Shown one piece after another: positions 39,169 through 48,587 of a DNA stretch of 64,000 nucleotides. The DNA comes from JAJYTL01 sp046705265 (lineage in GTDB: Bacteria > Pseudomonadota > Alphaproteobacteria > Ferrovibrionales > Ferrovibrionaceae): the NCBI GenBank assembly GCA_046705265.1, contig JBJKQL010000136.1, positions 13,982-77,981 on the forward strand, in the 5' to 3' direction. Numbering within the stretch: the stretch's first letter is position 1; each line of letters opens with the position of its first letter. A model generated the notes under the pieces. The model was given only the letters and a program-made list of their open reading frames with translations, was not told where the DNA came from and did no database searches. The position numbers and the translations under genes are program-made.

Positions 39169-42111
39169 ATGTCATCGTCTGCTCCTGTTGCCGAGGCGAT
39201 TTTCTCGGCCGCTGTCCAGCATCATCGGGCTGGGCGTCTCAACGAAGCCGCGGCTTTCTATCGCTCGGTCCTCGACCGCACGCCCGATCACGCCGGCACG
39301 CTGCTCAATCTCGCGGCCTTGCTCACCGCGAAGGGCGAGGTCGATCAGGCACTCGGCCTTTACGAACGGTTGCTAACGTTCCAGCCGACGGACTGCCGTG
39401 CCCGCATGGCCCGTGGCGGCCTCCTTTTGCGCGCGGAGCGCAACGCCGAAGCCGCCGAAGAGTTCGGCAAGGTGCTCTCGCTTCTGCCGGATTTTCTGCA
39501 AGCCCGAGTCGGTCTCGGTGCCGCGCTTCTCGCCCTCGATCGGCGCCATCAGGCCCGCGAGGTTCTTGAGACGGTGGTGCGTCAGGATCCGAGCTGTATC
39601 GAGGCGCACGGCTTTCTCATCACCTTGCTGGAGAAAGACAGCGATCCCGCGGGTGCCGAAAGGTATCTTCGCACCGTCCTCAAGGCTAGACCCGATTGGC
39701 TCGATGGCCACATTCACCTTGCCAGTGTTCTAAAAAAACGGGGATTGGCGCCGGCGGCCGAAGACCATATAAATCTTGTTCTTAGCGTTCACCCCGAGTG
39801 GTCCGAGGGCCATTACCATCTCGGCGAGTTACATAATGAGCGCGAAAACTATAGTGGCGCGGTGCGGTGCTTTCGCCGCGCGCTCGCGCTCAATCCCGAT
39901 CTTCTCCCCGCGTTGTTCGGCGCCGGCAAAGCCCTGACGGCCAGAAACCACTTCGACGCTGCATTCCACTTTCTCGGCCGCGCGCAGGCACTCGCGCCAA
40001 ATAATCCGGAGACCGATTTTCACCTCGGCAATTTTTATTTTGCCAAGAAGGATTTCGCACCTGCCACGACATATTACCGGCGTGCCATCGAGAATGGGCT
40101 CGATGCACCCGAAGTCCTGACCAATTTGGGCTGTCTGTTGGCGGCGCAAGGGGATATCGAGGGTGCCGTTGCGGCGCATCGCCGCGCCCTCACCCAGGAC
40201 CCGGATTGCGTTTCCGCGTTGAGCAACCTCGGCAACATGCTCATCGAGCAGTATCGCGTAGTGGAGGCGGCGGACTGTTACCGCCGCGCCGTCGAAATCG
40301 ATCCGAAGTTCGTGGTCGGCCTGATCAACTTCGGTAATGCGCTGCGTCTCCAAGGCCGCTTTGCGGAAGCGGTGGAAATTCTCGATCGTCCGACCGTTCG
40401 TCAATCGAGACGGATAGAAGCCCATAACATTCGCGGCCTGGTCTGGCAGGCGCAAGGCCGGCACGACGAAGCGATCGCCGAATTCGAACAGATGATCGCT
40501 CTTCAGGCGAAATCGCCCGAGGCGCTAAACAACCTCGCGGTCTCATATCAGAGCCAGGGTCGTTTTCTTGAGGCCATCCGTCTCTATCGGCGGGTCGCTA
40601 CAGATAATCCTGATAAAGCGGTGGCCTACTTCAATCTTGGCGGCGCGCTTCAGATCACCGGCCGGTTCGACGAATCCGTTACCGCCTATCGGATGGCGCT
40701 GAAAATCGATCCCGGCTACAAGGCGGTCTATCCCTATCTCGCGCACTCCCTAATGCAGCAGGCAAGCTGGAAAAATCTCGACGCGACCATCGCGACGATG
40801 CTGGCCAATGCGGAGGAGGAACTGGCCGCCGGTACGCCGACTTCTGCCACCGGCTTCGCTCTGATGACCACCCCGGCTTCGATGGATCTCCGCCACCGAG
40901 TGGCCTGCAACTCGGCGCGACACATTGCCGAGCGTGTTGCGGACATCAAGCGTGATCTCGCCTTTACCTATCCGAAGCGGCAGCGGAAAAAAATCCGCGT
41001 CGGCTACCTGTCGCCGGACTTTCGCTTCCACAGCGTGGCCGTTGCGTTTCGCGGACTGCTCGATGCCTACGATCGCTGCGATTTCGAATATTATGGCTAC
41101 TCCCTTTCGCCGACCGGCAGCGACGGCGTCACCGAGGCGTTGCGCGAGCGCTTCTATCGCTTTACCGATGTCCACGGCCTTTCGCATCGCGACGCAGCGA
41201 AGCGGATCCACGACGACGGCATCGACATCCTGGTCGATCTTGCGGGCTATACGCGCTTCGCACGCCTCGAAATTCTCGCTTTGCAGCCGGCACCGATCCA
41301 AGCGCACTACCTCGGTTATTCCTCGACCATTGGCGGTAAATTCCTGCAATACCTCATCACCGATCATTGGCAGGTCGCGCCTGGCATGGAACGCTATTTT
41401 TCCGAGAAGCTGGTCTATCTGCCGGACTGCTTCATGGCGACGACGCGGGCGGCGATAAGCGCCGAACCGGTCACGCGCGCTGAATGCGGTTTGCCGGAGA
41501 AGGGCGTAGTTTTCGCGGATTTCAACGCCCATTACAAGTTCGAGCCGAGACTGTGGGGAATCTGGATGCGTCTTCTGAAGCGGGTGCCCGGTAGCGTGCT
41601 GTGGATGCTAAAGGGGACGCAATTCAGTGAGCGCAACCTGCGTCAGGAAGCGATGGCGCGCGGCATCGACTCGCGCCGCCTGGTTTTTGCGGAACGGGCC
41701 GCGCACCCGGATCATCTCGCGCGTCATCAGCTGGTGGATATTGCGCTTGATACCTTACTCCACGGCGGCGGCGTCACTACAGTTGATGCACTTTGGGCTG
41801 GTACGCCGGTGGTAACGGTGGCCGGCGAATCACCACCATCGCGAAACGGTGCCAGTCTGCTTGCCGCCATTGGCCTCGAGGACCTTATCTTCGAGAGCAT
41901 AGAGGCCTACGAAGCGGGAGCTTTTGCGCTCGCGACCGATCCAGCCCGCCTCGCTGCCGTTAAGGCCCGGCTCAAGCAAAACCGGGACACGCATCCACTG
42001 TTCAACACTGAGCGTCTTGCCCGCCATCTCGAGGCCGCTTATCGACTGATGTGGCGGCGCTGGCGCGACGGCAAACCGCCCGCGACCATCAATGTCCCGC
42101 CGCTAAGCTAG
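39169..42111 (+). CDS. TPR protein with GT41-type glycosyltransferase domain
   Basis: The ~980-residue protein has an N-terminal array of tetratricopeptide repeats (to about residue 560, with repeats such as YRSVLDRTPDHAGTLLNLAALL and FNLGGALQITGRFDESVTAYRMALKIDPGYKAVYPYLAHSL). A C-terminal O-GlcNAc-transferase-like domain follows (KIRVGYLSPDFRFHSVAVAFRGLL, ILVDLAGYTRFARLEILALQPAPIQAHYLGY, FNAHYKFEPRLWGIWMRLLKRVPGSVLWML). Its place directly after the flagellins suggests flagellin glycosylation, as for Caulobacter FlmG. The donor sugar is unknown. The start is uncertain: the ATG at 39169 suits the TPR start, but one at 39124 is possible and neither has a clear ribosome-binding site. Confidence 0.85.
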   Translation: MSSSAPVAEAIFSAAVQHHRAGRLNEAAAFYRSVLDRTPDHAGTLLNLAALLTAKGEVDQALGLYERLLTFQPTDCRARMARGGLLLRAERNAEAAEEFGKVLSLLPDFLQARVGLGAALLALDRRHQAREVLETVVRQDPSCIEAHGFLITLLEKDSDPAGAERYLRTVLKARPDWLDGHIHLASVLKKRGLAPAAEDHINLVLSVHPEWSEGHYHLGELHNERENYSGAVRCFRRALALNPDLLPALFGAGKALTARNHFDAAFHFLGRAQALAPNNPETDFHLGNFYFAKKDFAPATTYYRRAIENGLDAPEVLTNLGCLLAAQGDIEGAVAAHRRALTQDPDCVSALSNLGNMLIEQYRVVEAADCYRRAVEIDPKFVVGLINFGNALRLQGRFAEAVEILDRPTVRQSRRIEAHNIRGLVWQAQGRHDEAIAEFEQMIALQAKSPEALNNLAVSYQSQGRFLEAIRLYRRVATDNPDKAVAYFNLGGALQITGRFDESVTAYRMALKIDPGYKAVYPYLAHSLMQQASWKNLDATIATMLANAEEELAAGTPTSATGFALMTTPASMDLRHRVACNSARHIAERVADIKRDLAFTYPKRQRKKIRVGYLSPDFRFHSVAVAFRGLLDAYDRCDFEYYGYSLSPTGSDGVTEALRERFYRFTDVHGLSHRDAAKRIHDDGIDILVDLAGYTRFARLEILALQPAPIQAHYLGYSSTIGGKFLQYLITDHWQVAPGMERYFSEKLVYLPDCFMATTRAAISAEPVTRAECGLPEKGVVFADFNAHYKFEPRLWGIWMRLLKRVPGSVLWMLKGTQFSERNLRQEAMARGIDSRRLVFAERAAHPDHLARHQLVDIALDTLLHGGGVTTVDALWAGTPVVTVAGESPPSRNGASLLAAIGLEDLIFESIEAYEAGAFALATDPARLAAVKARLKQNRDTHPLFNTERLARHLEAAYRLMWRRWRDGKPPATINVPPLS

Positions 42112-42264
42112 CGGCCTTGCTCCGATCGTCCAGCCGTCCCTGCGACGCCATCCGTATCGTCCACAGCCAGGTGCGCGATATGCTATCCTTCGCCAGCGGG
42201 CGGTCTCCTCGCGGGGCGGCTCGTCAAATGGAAGGTTTTGGCGGCGTCGAGGAGGGCGCACCGG

Positions 42265-42924
42265 ATGGAGGCTGGCATCCTTGCGATATGGAACGGCTGC
42301 GCGCCGGAAGGCGAAGCGGAATACGAGCACTGGTATATGCGCGAGCATTTTCCCGAGCGCGTTGGCGTTCCCGGTTTTCGCTTTGGGCGGCGTTATGAAG
42401 CGCTTTCGGCTGCGTTGAAATATTTCACGTTCTATGAAACCGAAAGCCCTGAGGTTCTGGCTTCGACTGCCTATATCGCGCGCCTTGGCAATCCCACAGC
42501 TTGGACGCGGCGCGTCATGCCCTCCTTTCGCGACATGAACCGCACTATCTGCCGCAAGACGGCGTTCTTCGGTGATAAATCGATTGGCGGCCATTCCGTA
42601 ACCCTGCAATTTAGCGGACCGCCGGACGCGGCGCAGGCGGTGTGGCTCCGCCAAATCCTTCTTGACGACATCCGCGCATGGCCCGGCGTCGTCGCCGGCC
42701 AGCTCTGGCTCGCTGTGAACTTCGAGGTAGCGGCACTCGCCGCCGAAACTGGCTTGCGTGGCCGGCCGGACGATTCGATCGGTGCTGCCCTCGTGATCGA
42801 AACCGTATGGGCCGACGAGGCCTCGAAGCTTCAGTCCTACCTTCGCGATTTGCCATCGCGGAGCGGCATCGCGGGTGAGGTCGAGATCGGCTGTTATCGT
42901 TTCTTGTGCCAACTTGCAACGTAG
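42265..42924 (+). CDS. EthD-like dimeric alpha/beta-barrel protein
   Basis: The 219-residue protein begins MEAGILAIWNGCAPEGEAEYEHWYMREHFPERVGVPGFRFGRRYEA, a pattern seen in EthD/ABM-type ferredoxin-like dimeric barrels. A second similar half may follow (VVAGQLWLAVNFEVAAL), suggesting an internal duplication. It is 11 bases before the AroQ-like gene and in the same direction as feruloyl-CoA synthase, so a role in aromatic compound metabolism is plausible. No catalytic residue can be named. Confidence 0.6.
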   Translation: MEAGILAIWNGCAPEGEAEYEHWYMREHFPERVGVPGFRFGRRYEALSAALKYFTFYETESPEVLASTAYIARLGNPTAWTRRVMPSFRDMNRTICRKTAFFGDKSIGGHSVTLQFSGPPDAAQAVWLRQILLDDIRAWPGVVAGQLWLAVNFEVAALAAETGLRGRPDDSIGAALVIETVWADEASKLQSYLRDLPSRSGIAGEVEIGCYRFLCQLAT

Positions 42925-42935
42925 GGAGGTCGGTG

Positions 42936-43463
42936 GTGATCCGGCTCAAGCTGATCCAGGGCGCCAACATGGAGTATCTCGGCCTGCGCGAGCCCGAGAT
43001 TTACGGCTCGACCACGGCGGCCGGGCTTGATCGCATGCTGATGAAGGAAGCCAAGGCGCTCAAGTTGGCGCTCGAGATTGCCTATACCAACGTCGAGGGC
43101 GAGGCGATCAACCAAATATTCGCCGCGGATCGTGCCAAGATCGACGGCTTGCTGATGAATCCGGCCGGATTTTCCCATGCGGGCTTTGCCCTTCGAGATT
43201 GCCTTAAATCGGTGTCGCTCCCCTACATCGAAATCCACATGAGCAACATTGACCGGCGTGGCTTCCATTCTGCAACCGCGCCCGCGGCGGATGGTATCGT
43301 TTCAGGCTTCGGCATTGATTCCTATTTCATCGCGATCCAGGCGATGCTGCGCCTCTTGGAGCGTAAAAAGGCGCAAGCACCGGCGGTGTCGCGGACAAGC
43401 GCGGCCCGGCGTGCGACGGTCCGTCGCGGTCACGCGGCCGGTGCTCCGCGTCGGCGGCCTTGA
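42936..43463 (+). CDS. Divergent type II dehydroquinase-like protein (AroQ fold)
   Basis: The ~175-residue protein matches the AroQ family in layout: QGANMEYLGLREPEIYG (usual NGPNLNLLGxREPxIYG), NVEGEAINQIF, LLMNPAGFSHAGFALRDCL, PYIEIHMSNI and DGIVSGFGIDSYFIAIQAML. The loop Arg and Tyr, the Asn/His pair and the His of IHMSN are kept. The usual HAREEFRHHS segment is replaced by DRRGFHSATA, and a basic C-terminal tail of about 35 residues is added. A changed reaction or substrate is likely. The GTG at 42936 follows AGGGAGG by six bases. Confidence 0.65.
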   Translation: MIRLKLIQGANMEYLGLREPEIYGSTTAAGLDRMLMKEAKALKLALEIAYTNVEGEAINQIFAADRAKIDGLLMNPAGFSHAGFALRDCLKSVSLPYIEIHMSNIDRRGFHSATAPAADGIVSGFGIDSYFIAIQAMLRLLERKKAQAPAVSRTSAARRATVRRGHAAGAPRRRP

Positions 43464-43571
43464 CCGGCTTTGTATCCGGGCGATCTAATGCCAATCGAAA
43501 AAGGGCGGCGTCAGTCGATCCGTTAAGGATGGGAGAGCATCCGCCGGGTCTGGCGGATAGGGAGAAATGGG

Positions 43572-45431
43572 ATGACTGTCGGGGCGATAACCGAGGAGGC
43601 GGCCGCGGCAGGAGGCCCGCTTTTCGCGGTGCCGGATGTGACGATGATCCGGCGCGGCGACGGTGCCATCCTTTTACGCTCCAGGACGCCGCTACCTCCA
43701 ATTCCGCGAAGCCTGGGGGTCGATCTCTGCCATTGGGCCGAAAGCGCGCCCGGGCGCCTGTTTCTTGCCGAACGGCAGGGTGAGGGATGGCGCAAAATCG
43801 ATTATGGTGAGGCCTTAGCTGCGGGGCGCGCGATCGCTCAGGCTTTCCTCGCGCGCGGCCTTTCAGCCGAAAGGCCACTTCTGATTCTGGCCGAGAACGG
43901 GATTGATCACGCGCTTCTCATGCTGGCAGGTTATCTCGTCGGTGTGCCGACGGTGCCGGTTTCAACCGCTTACTCCACGCTATCGCGCGATTACGCCAAG
44001 CTGAAGAGCATCGTTGCCCTGATCAGACCAGGACTTGTCTATGTCGATGACGTCACGAGTCATGGGCCGGCGCTCGAGGCTTTGAAGCTCGATGGCGTCG
44101 AAGTGGTGGCGAGCCGCGGTGGGAGCCGAGAACACGTCACCCCTTTCACCGCTTTGCAAGCGACCGAGCCGGGTTCCGGAGTCGATGCGGCCTTCGCCGC
44201 GGTTGGACCCGAGACCGTGGCGAAGATTCTTTTCACCTCTGGCTCGACCGGTCTTCCCAAGGGTGTGACCAATACCCACGGCATGCTTGCCGCCAACCAA
44301 TCGATGCTCGGCGCTTGTTGGCCCTTTCTCGACACACAGCCACCGGTGATCGTCGATTGGCTGCCGTGGAACCATACCTTCGGCGGCAATCACAATTTCA
44401 ACATGGTGTTGCGCCATGGCGGCGCACTCTGGATCGACAATGGCAAGCCGGCACCGGCGATGATCGGCCGCACCGTTGCTAATCTGCGCGAGGTCTCGCC
44501 GACGGTTTATTTCAACGTGCCCCGTGGCTACGCCATGCTGCTCGATGTGCTCGAGGCCGACCGCGCCTTCGCCGATACTTTCTTTCGTGATCTTGCCTTT
44601 CTTTTTTACGCCGGCGCGGCTTTGCCGCAGATCCTGTGGCAGCGGCTAGAGCGCCTATCGCGTGCGGTACGCGGTAAGGCGCTGCCGATTGTCTCCTCCT
44701 GGGGCTTGACCGAAACCGCGCCGCTCGCGACGACAGTGCATTATCGCGTTGAGCGCGCCGGCAATATCGGCGTGCCGGTGCCGGCCTCGGAGATCAAGCT
44801 CGTTCCTGATGCGGGTAAGCTCGAGATCCGCGTGCGCGGGCCGCATGTCACGCCCGGCTATTGGCGAGCAGCGGAAAAGACCGCCCAAGCCTTCGATGAT
44901 GAAGGCTTCTATCGCACCGGAGATGCCGTGCGCCTCGCCGATCCGGAAAACCCGGCCGCCGGCCTCCTGTTCGACGGACGCATCGGCGAGAACTTCAAGC
45001 TTCTATCCGGCACGTGGGTAACGGTCGGCGCGCTTCGCATCGCTGCCATTGCCGCCCTCGCGCCGGTGGCCGAGGATCTCGTCATCACCGGCCATGATCG
45101 CGACCAGGTGGGGGCGATGATCTTTCCGAACCTCGCCGCCTGCCGCCGCCTCGCCGCCGCCGGGACGGACGCGCCGGCAGCAGCGGCACTCGCCGCCGCT
45201 ACGGTGCGCGAGGTTGTCGCCGGGGGTCTCGCACGTCTTAACGCCGCTGCAATCGGTACCAGCGGGCGTATCGAGCGGGCTCTTCTTCTTGTCGAGCCGC
45301 CGTCGGCCGACGGCAACGAGATCACCGACAAGGGTTATCTCAACCAGCGGGCAATCTTGGAACGCCGTGCCGATCTGGTGGCGCGGCTTTACGCCGAACC
45401 CGTGGACGGAGAGGTGATTCTTCCCCGATGA
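43572..45431 (+). CDS. fcs: Feruloyl-CoA synthase
   Basis: The 619-residue ANL-superfamily adenylate-forming enzyme has P-loop ILFTSGSTGLPKG, VDWLPWNHTFGGNHNFNMVL, SSWGLTETAPLATTVH, EGFYRTGDAV and FDGRIGENFKLLSGTWV. This WLPWNHTFGGN pattern is typical of feruloyl-CoA synthases, which activate ferulate, p-coumarate or caffeate with CoA. The usual partner hydratase/aldolase (Ech) and vanillin dehydrogenase are not adjacent, and the upstream AroQ-like gene is unexpected. Exact substrate not provable from sequence. Confidence 0.85.
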   Translation: MTVGAITEEAAAAGGPLFAVPDVTMIRRGDGAILLRSRTPLPPIPRSLGVDLCHWAESAPGRLFLAERQGEGWRKIDYGEALAAGRAIAQAFLARGLSAERPLLILAENGIDHALLMLAGYLVGVPTVPVSTAYSTLSRDYAKLKSIVALIRPGLVYVDDVTSHGPALEALKLDGVEVVASRGGSREHVTPFTALQATEPGSGVDAAFAAVGPETVAKILFTSGSTGLPKGVTNTHGMLAANQSMLGACWPFLDTQPPVIVDWLPWNHTFGGNHNFNMVLRHGGALWIDNGKPAPAMIGRTVANLREVSPTVYFNVPRGYAMLLDVLEADRAFADTFFRDLAFLFYAGAALPQILWQRLERLSRAVRGKALPIVSSWGLTETAPLATTVHYRVERAGNIGVPVPASEIKLVPDAGKLEIRVRGPHVTPGYWRAAEKTAQAFDDEGFYRTGDAVRLADPENPAAGLLFDGRIGENFKLLSGTWVTVGALRIAAIAALAPVAEDLVITGHDRDQVGAMIFPNLAACRRLAAAGTDAPAAAALAAATVREVVAGGLARLNAAAIGTSGRIERALLLVEPPSADGNEITDKGYLNQRAILERRADLVARLYAEPVDGEVILPR

Positions 45432-45571
45432 CTCGCAGGCGTCATTTCGCTCTCTAGTGGCGGAACAGAGGGGAAGCCGCTATGATGACGCACGTCCGAT
45501 TCGCTAATGCTCAGAGCTCTAGCCTGAGCATTCAACTCCTCCCGTTTCTCAGGATATGAGCCGTCATCCTT

Positions 45572-46414
45572 GTGACCGCGTTGCATGCTATCTTTCTCGC
45601 CGTACTTCAAGGACTGACCGAATTGTTTCCGGTGAGCAGCCTCGGCCATGCGGTCGTCGTGCCACATCTTCTCGGCTGGAACTTCGATCAACGGGGGCCG
45701 GATTTCCTGCCGTTTCTCGTCGTCCTTCATCTCGGCACGGCGGCGGCGCTGCTTGCCTATTTCTGGCGCGACTGGATCGATCTTTTGCTCGCGCTTTTGG
45801 GTCGTGGTGATCCCGGACGGCGAGATCAGGATATCAAGCTCATCGGTCTCATCGTCATCGGTACGCTGCCGGCGGTGGTGATTGGCTTTACCTTCGAGAA
45901 ATGGCTGCGCGGCCTTTTCGGCACGCCGATGATCGCGGCGGTCTTCCTGATCGTCAACGGCGGCATCCTCTTCATGGCCGAACGCCGGCGACGCCGAGGC
46001 GGCGTCGGCGAGCTTGTTGGGCTTTCCCGTCTCGCGGCCTTTGGCATCGGCCTCTGCCAATGCGCTGCGTTCGTCCCCGGCATCTCCCGCTCCGGTGCGA
46101 CCATGGTGGGCGGACTTCTGGCCGGGCTGCGCCATGAAGCTGCAGCGCGCTTTTCCTTCCTCCTGGCGACGCCAGTGATCGCCGGTGCTGGCGTGCTTGA
46201 AGTCCCGAAGCTCATCCGCCACGGGCCGATCGCGGCTGGCGTCGGAATTGTCGCGTTGATTGCCGGTATCGTCGCCGGTGTCACCGCCTATCTCAGCATC
46301 GCCTTTCTCATGCGCTATTTCCACAAGCACGAACTCGAGGCGCTCGATCCCTTCGCCTATTATTGCGTCGGCGCTGGTGCCTTGTTCCTGGTCCTCCTCC
46401 AGCTCGGCTTCTGA
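45572..46414 (+). CDS. uppP: Undecaprenyl-diphosphatase UppP/BacA
   Basis: The 280-residue polytopic membrane protein recycles undecaprenyl diphosphate for peptidoglycan synthesis. Signature segments are LQGLTELFPVSSLGHAVVVPHLLGW at the N-terminus, with the catalytic Glu, and PGISRSGATMVGGLLAGL. GTG at 45572 is the best start, giving the normal N-terminus; no strong ribosome-binding site is visible. A long open frame on the opposite strand is an artefact of GC-rich codon use. Confidence 0.93.
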   Translation: MTALHAIFLAVLQGLTELFPVSSLGHAVVVPHLLGWNFDQRGPDFLPFLVVLHLGTAAALLAYFWRDWIDLLLALLGRGDPGRRDQDIKLIGLIVIGTLPAVVIGFTFEKWLRGLFGTPMIAAVFLIVNGGILFMAERRRRRGGVGELVGLSRLAAFGIGLCQCAAFVPGISRSGATMVGGLLAGLRHEAAARFSFLLATPVIAGAGVLEVPKLIRHGPIAAGVGIVALIAGIVAGVTAYLSIAFLMRYFHKHELEALDPFAYYCVGAGALFLVLLQLGF

Positions 46415-46582
46415 ATCAGACGCGCTTATCGCGTCTTCCGTTGCCGCTCGCTTCCAGTCACGGCCGTTCAACAGTGCGTGAAGAGGCCTCTTCGTCTCTT
46501 CCGCGGCGGCCGCCACTGGATAGGATGTGCTCATCGTCGCTCGCGGTTGGGCGCCGATCCAAACCTTGAAGAGGAGGAGGAT

Positions 46583-46888
46583 ATGAACAAGACGCTTGCC
46601 GCCACCGCGCTCGCCACTGCGATGGGCTTGGCCATCGCGGCGCCGGTCGCAACGCCCGCATTCGCCCAAATGTCGTCGCCAGTGGAGAAGACCAAGGCGA
46701 TGATGAAGAAGTTTCATTATGTCGCGTGCTGGGGCGTTGCGGCCGCCGGTAAGAACGATTGCGCCTCGGGTGCGCATTCCTGCGCCGGGCAGGCGACGAT
46801 CAACAACGATCCGGCGTCCTTCGTCGCCATGCCGAAGGGGATATGCCTCAAGCTCGCCCACGCGAGCCTCACCCCAGGCAAAGCCTAG
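46583..46888 (+). CDS. bufA1: Bufferin-type RiPP precursor (DUF2282)
   Basis: The 101-residue precursor has a Sec-type signal (residues ~1-28, ending PAFAQ) and a core resembling DUF2282: CWGVAAAGKNDCASGAHSCAGQ, ending PKGICLKL. The four cysteines at residues 49, 60, 67 and 88 are the positions modified in bufferins, copper-binding peptides made by a DUF692/MNIO enzyme. AGGAGGAGG directly precedes the ATG, so translation should be strong. It is the first gene of a four-gene operon with bufB-like, bufC-like and doxX genes. Confidence 0.85.
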   Translation: MNKTLAATALATAMGLAIAAPVATPAFAQMSSPVEKTKAMMKKFHYVACWGVAAAGKNDCASGAHSCAGQATINNDPASFVAMPKGICLKLAHASLTPGKA

Positions 46889-46907
46889 GCACGAGAGCGC
46901 CCGGTCG

Positions 46908-47771
46908 ATGCCGACCACGAGGGAGCTTGTGCCGCCGACCCCGATCCCCGCCGAGGCGGGGATCGGGCTCCGCTTCGCCCATCATCGGGTCGTACTTGAT
47001 GAAAAGCCTCGCGTGTCCTGGTTCGAGGTTCATGCCGAGAACTACTTCCGTGGTGTGCCGCTCGCCTTTCTTGAGGAAATTCGCCGCGACTATCCGATCT
47101 CACTCCATGGTGTCGGGCTCTCGCTCGGCTCGGCCGAGAGGCTCGATCGCGAACACCTTGGCAAGCTCCGGGCGCTCGCCGATCGCATCCAGCCGGGGCT
47201 CGTCTCCGAGCATCTTGCCTGGAGCGGCTGGGACGCTCATTACCTTGCCGACCTTCTACCGCTGCCGTTGACTGAAGAGGCGCTCGATATCTTCTGCCAC
47301 AACGTCGATGCCTTTCAATCGGCGCTCGGGCGGCGCGTGCTGGTGGAAAATCCTTCGACCTATCTGCAATTTGCCCATTCGACCATGCCGGAGTGGGAAT
47401 TCCTGGCAGAAGTCGTTCGCCGCACCGGCTGCGGGCTTCTTTGCGACGTCAACAACATCTTCGTCAGTGCCGCCAATCACGGCTTTGATGGGGAAGATTA
47501 TCTTGCCGAGATACCGCCGGAGGCGGTTGGCGAAATCCACCTTGCCGGTCACACGGTGCGTACTCTCGGTGTCGATCGGCGACTTCTGATCGACGATCAC
47601 GGTTCCCGGGTGGCAGCCCCGGTTTGGGCACTTTACGCCAAGGCCATCGCCCGATTCGGCCCGGTTCCGACTCTGATCGAATGGGACACGCGCATCCCGT
47701 CCTTCGCGGTGCTTGAGGCCGAAGCGACCGGGGCCAAACGCATTCTCAGAACTCCCGTGATGGAGGTATAA
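46908..47771 (+). CDS. bufB1: Bufferin-maturing multinuclear iron enzyme (DUF692)
   Basis: The 287-residue DUF692/MNIO protein has a TIM-barrel-like fold with metal ligands in WFEVHAENYF, HGVGLSLGS, SEHLAW, VENPSTYLQF, CDVNNIFVSAANHG, EIHLAGHT and LIEWDT. Family members install thiooxazole groups on cysteines of bufferin precursors using iron. It starts 20 bases after the precursor and is followed three bases later by the partner gene. Confidence 0.9.
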   Translation: MPTTRELVPPTPIPAEAGIGLRFAHHRVVLDEKPRVSWFEVHAENYFRGVPLAFLEEIRRDYPISLHGVGLSLGSAERLDREHLGKLRALADRIQPGLVSEHLAWSGWDAHYLADLLPLPLTEEALDIFCHNVDAFQSALGRRVLVENPSTYLQFAHSTMPEWEFLAEVVRRTGCGLLCDVNNIFVSAANHGFDGEDYLAEIPPEAVGEIHLAGHTVRTLGVDRRLLIDDHGSRVAAPVWALYAKAIARFGPVPTLIEWDTRIPSFAVLEAEATGAKRILRTPVMEV

Positions 47772-47774
47772 TGG

Positions 47775-48587
47775 ATGTTGTCGCTCTCTGATCTGCAACG
47801 GGCCTTTTGCCACCATTTGCGCGGGCTCCCGGCGCCGGTGCTCGAGGCGCGTGTCCTGGACGAGGGTGTCGCCGCCGCCGAGCGTCTTGCGGTCTATCGC
47901 GACAATCATTCGGGCGCCCTCATCTGCACCTTGAGGCTTGCCTTTCCGGTGGTGGAAGGGCTGGTCGGTGAGGACTTTTTTCAATCTGCCGCTTGGCGGT
48001 TTACCCGTCAATCGCCGCCGACAGCAGCCGATCTGGCGCTCTATGGCGCCAGGTTTCCGGCCTTTCTGAGGACAGAGCCCGGGCTCCGCGAGTTTCCTTA
48101 TGTCGCCGAGGTGGCGGCGGTGGAGTGGGCGGTGAACGAGGCCTATTACGCGCCCGAAGCCAAGCCGCTCGCGGCCGAGGATCTCACCGGCATCGTGCCG
48201 GAGACCTACGGCGATCTGGTTTTCTTGCCCCATCCCTCGCTGCGCCTGGTGCAAAGCGACTTTGCCATCGATCGCATCTGGAGTGCCGTGAAGGCGGAAG
48301 ACGCGGCGGCGATCGAGGGCCTCGATCCCGTCGGCCCGGCATTCATCCTGGTGCACCGTGAGGGCCTCGACGTGACCCTTGCCTCGGCCGATCAGGCGAC
48401 TTTCGAGGCGACAGCGCGCCTTGTGGCTGGCCTTCCCTTGGCGGCGGCGTTGGCCGAAGCGGGGGCGGAGTTTCACGCCGCCGAGTTTCTCGCTGAGCAT
48501 CTTGAGCGTGGCCGCTTCGCTGGCACCCGGAGCGGGGTTTCCGATGTTTCACGGCATGATGCAATCGAAAAGGAGAAGGCATCATGA
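47775..48587 (+). CDS. bufC1: DUF2063 bufferin partner protein
   Basis: The 270-residue protein starts MLSLSDLQRAFCHHLRG and contains the DUF2063 pattern (ERLAVYRDNHSGALICTLRLAFPVVEGLVGEDFF), with C-terminal beta/alpha segments (GPAFILVHREGLDVTL). Such proteins pair with MNIO enzymes and probably bind the precursor. An ATG four bases earlier, in another frame, yields only a 6-codon peptide. It overlaps doxX by four bases (ATGA). Confidence 0.88.
   Translation: MLSLSDLQRAFCHHLRGLPAPVLEARVLDEGVAAAERLAVYRDNHSGALICTLRLAFPVVEGLVGEDFFQSAAWRFTRQSPPTAADLALYGARFPAFLRTEPGLREFPYVAEVAAVEWAVNEAYYAPEAKPLAAEDLTGIVPETYGDLVFLPHPSLRLVQSDFAIDRIWSAVKAEDAAAIEGLDPVGPAFILVHREGLDVTLASADQATFEATARLVAGLPLAAALAEAGAEFHAAEFLAEHLERGRFAGTRSGVSDVSRHDAIEKEKAS

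Noticed and set aside
45389..46918. 509-residue minus-strand open frame over uppP
   Set aside because: It is antisense to a clear UppP gene, has odd composition (Arg, Asp and Glu rich) and no recognisable domain. Long antisense frames are expected in GC-rich DNA.
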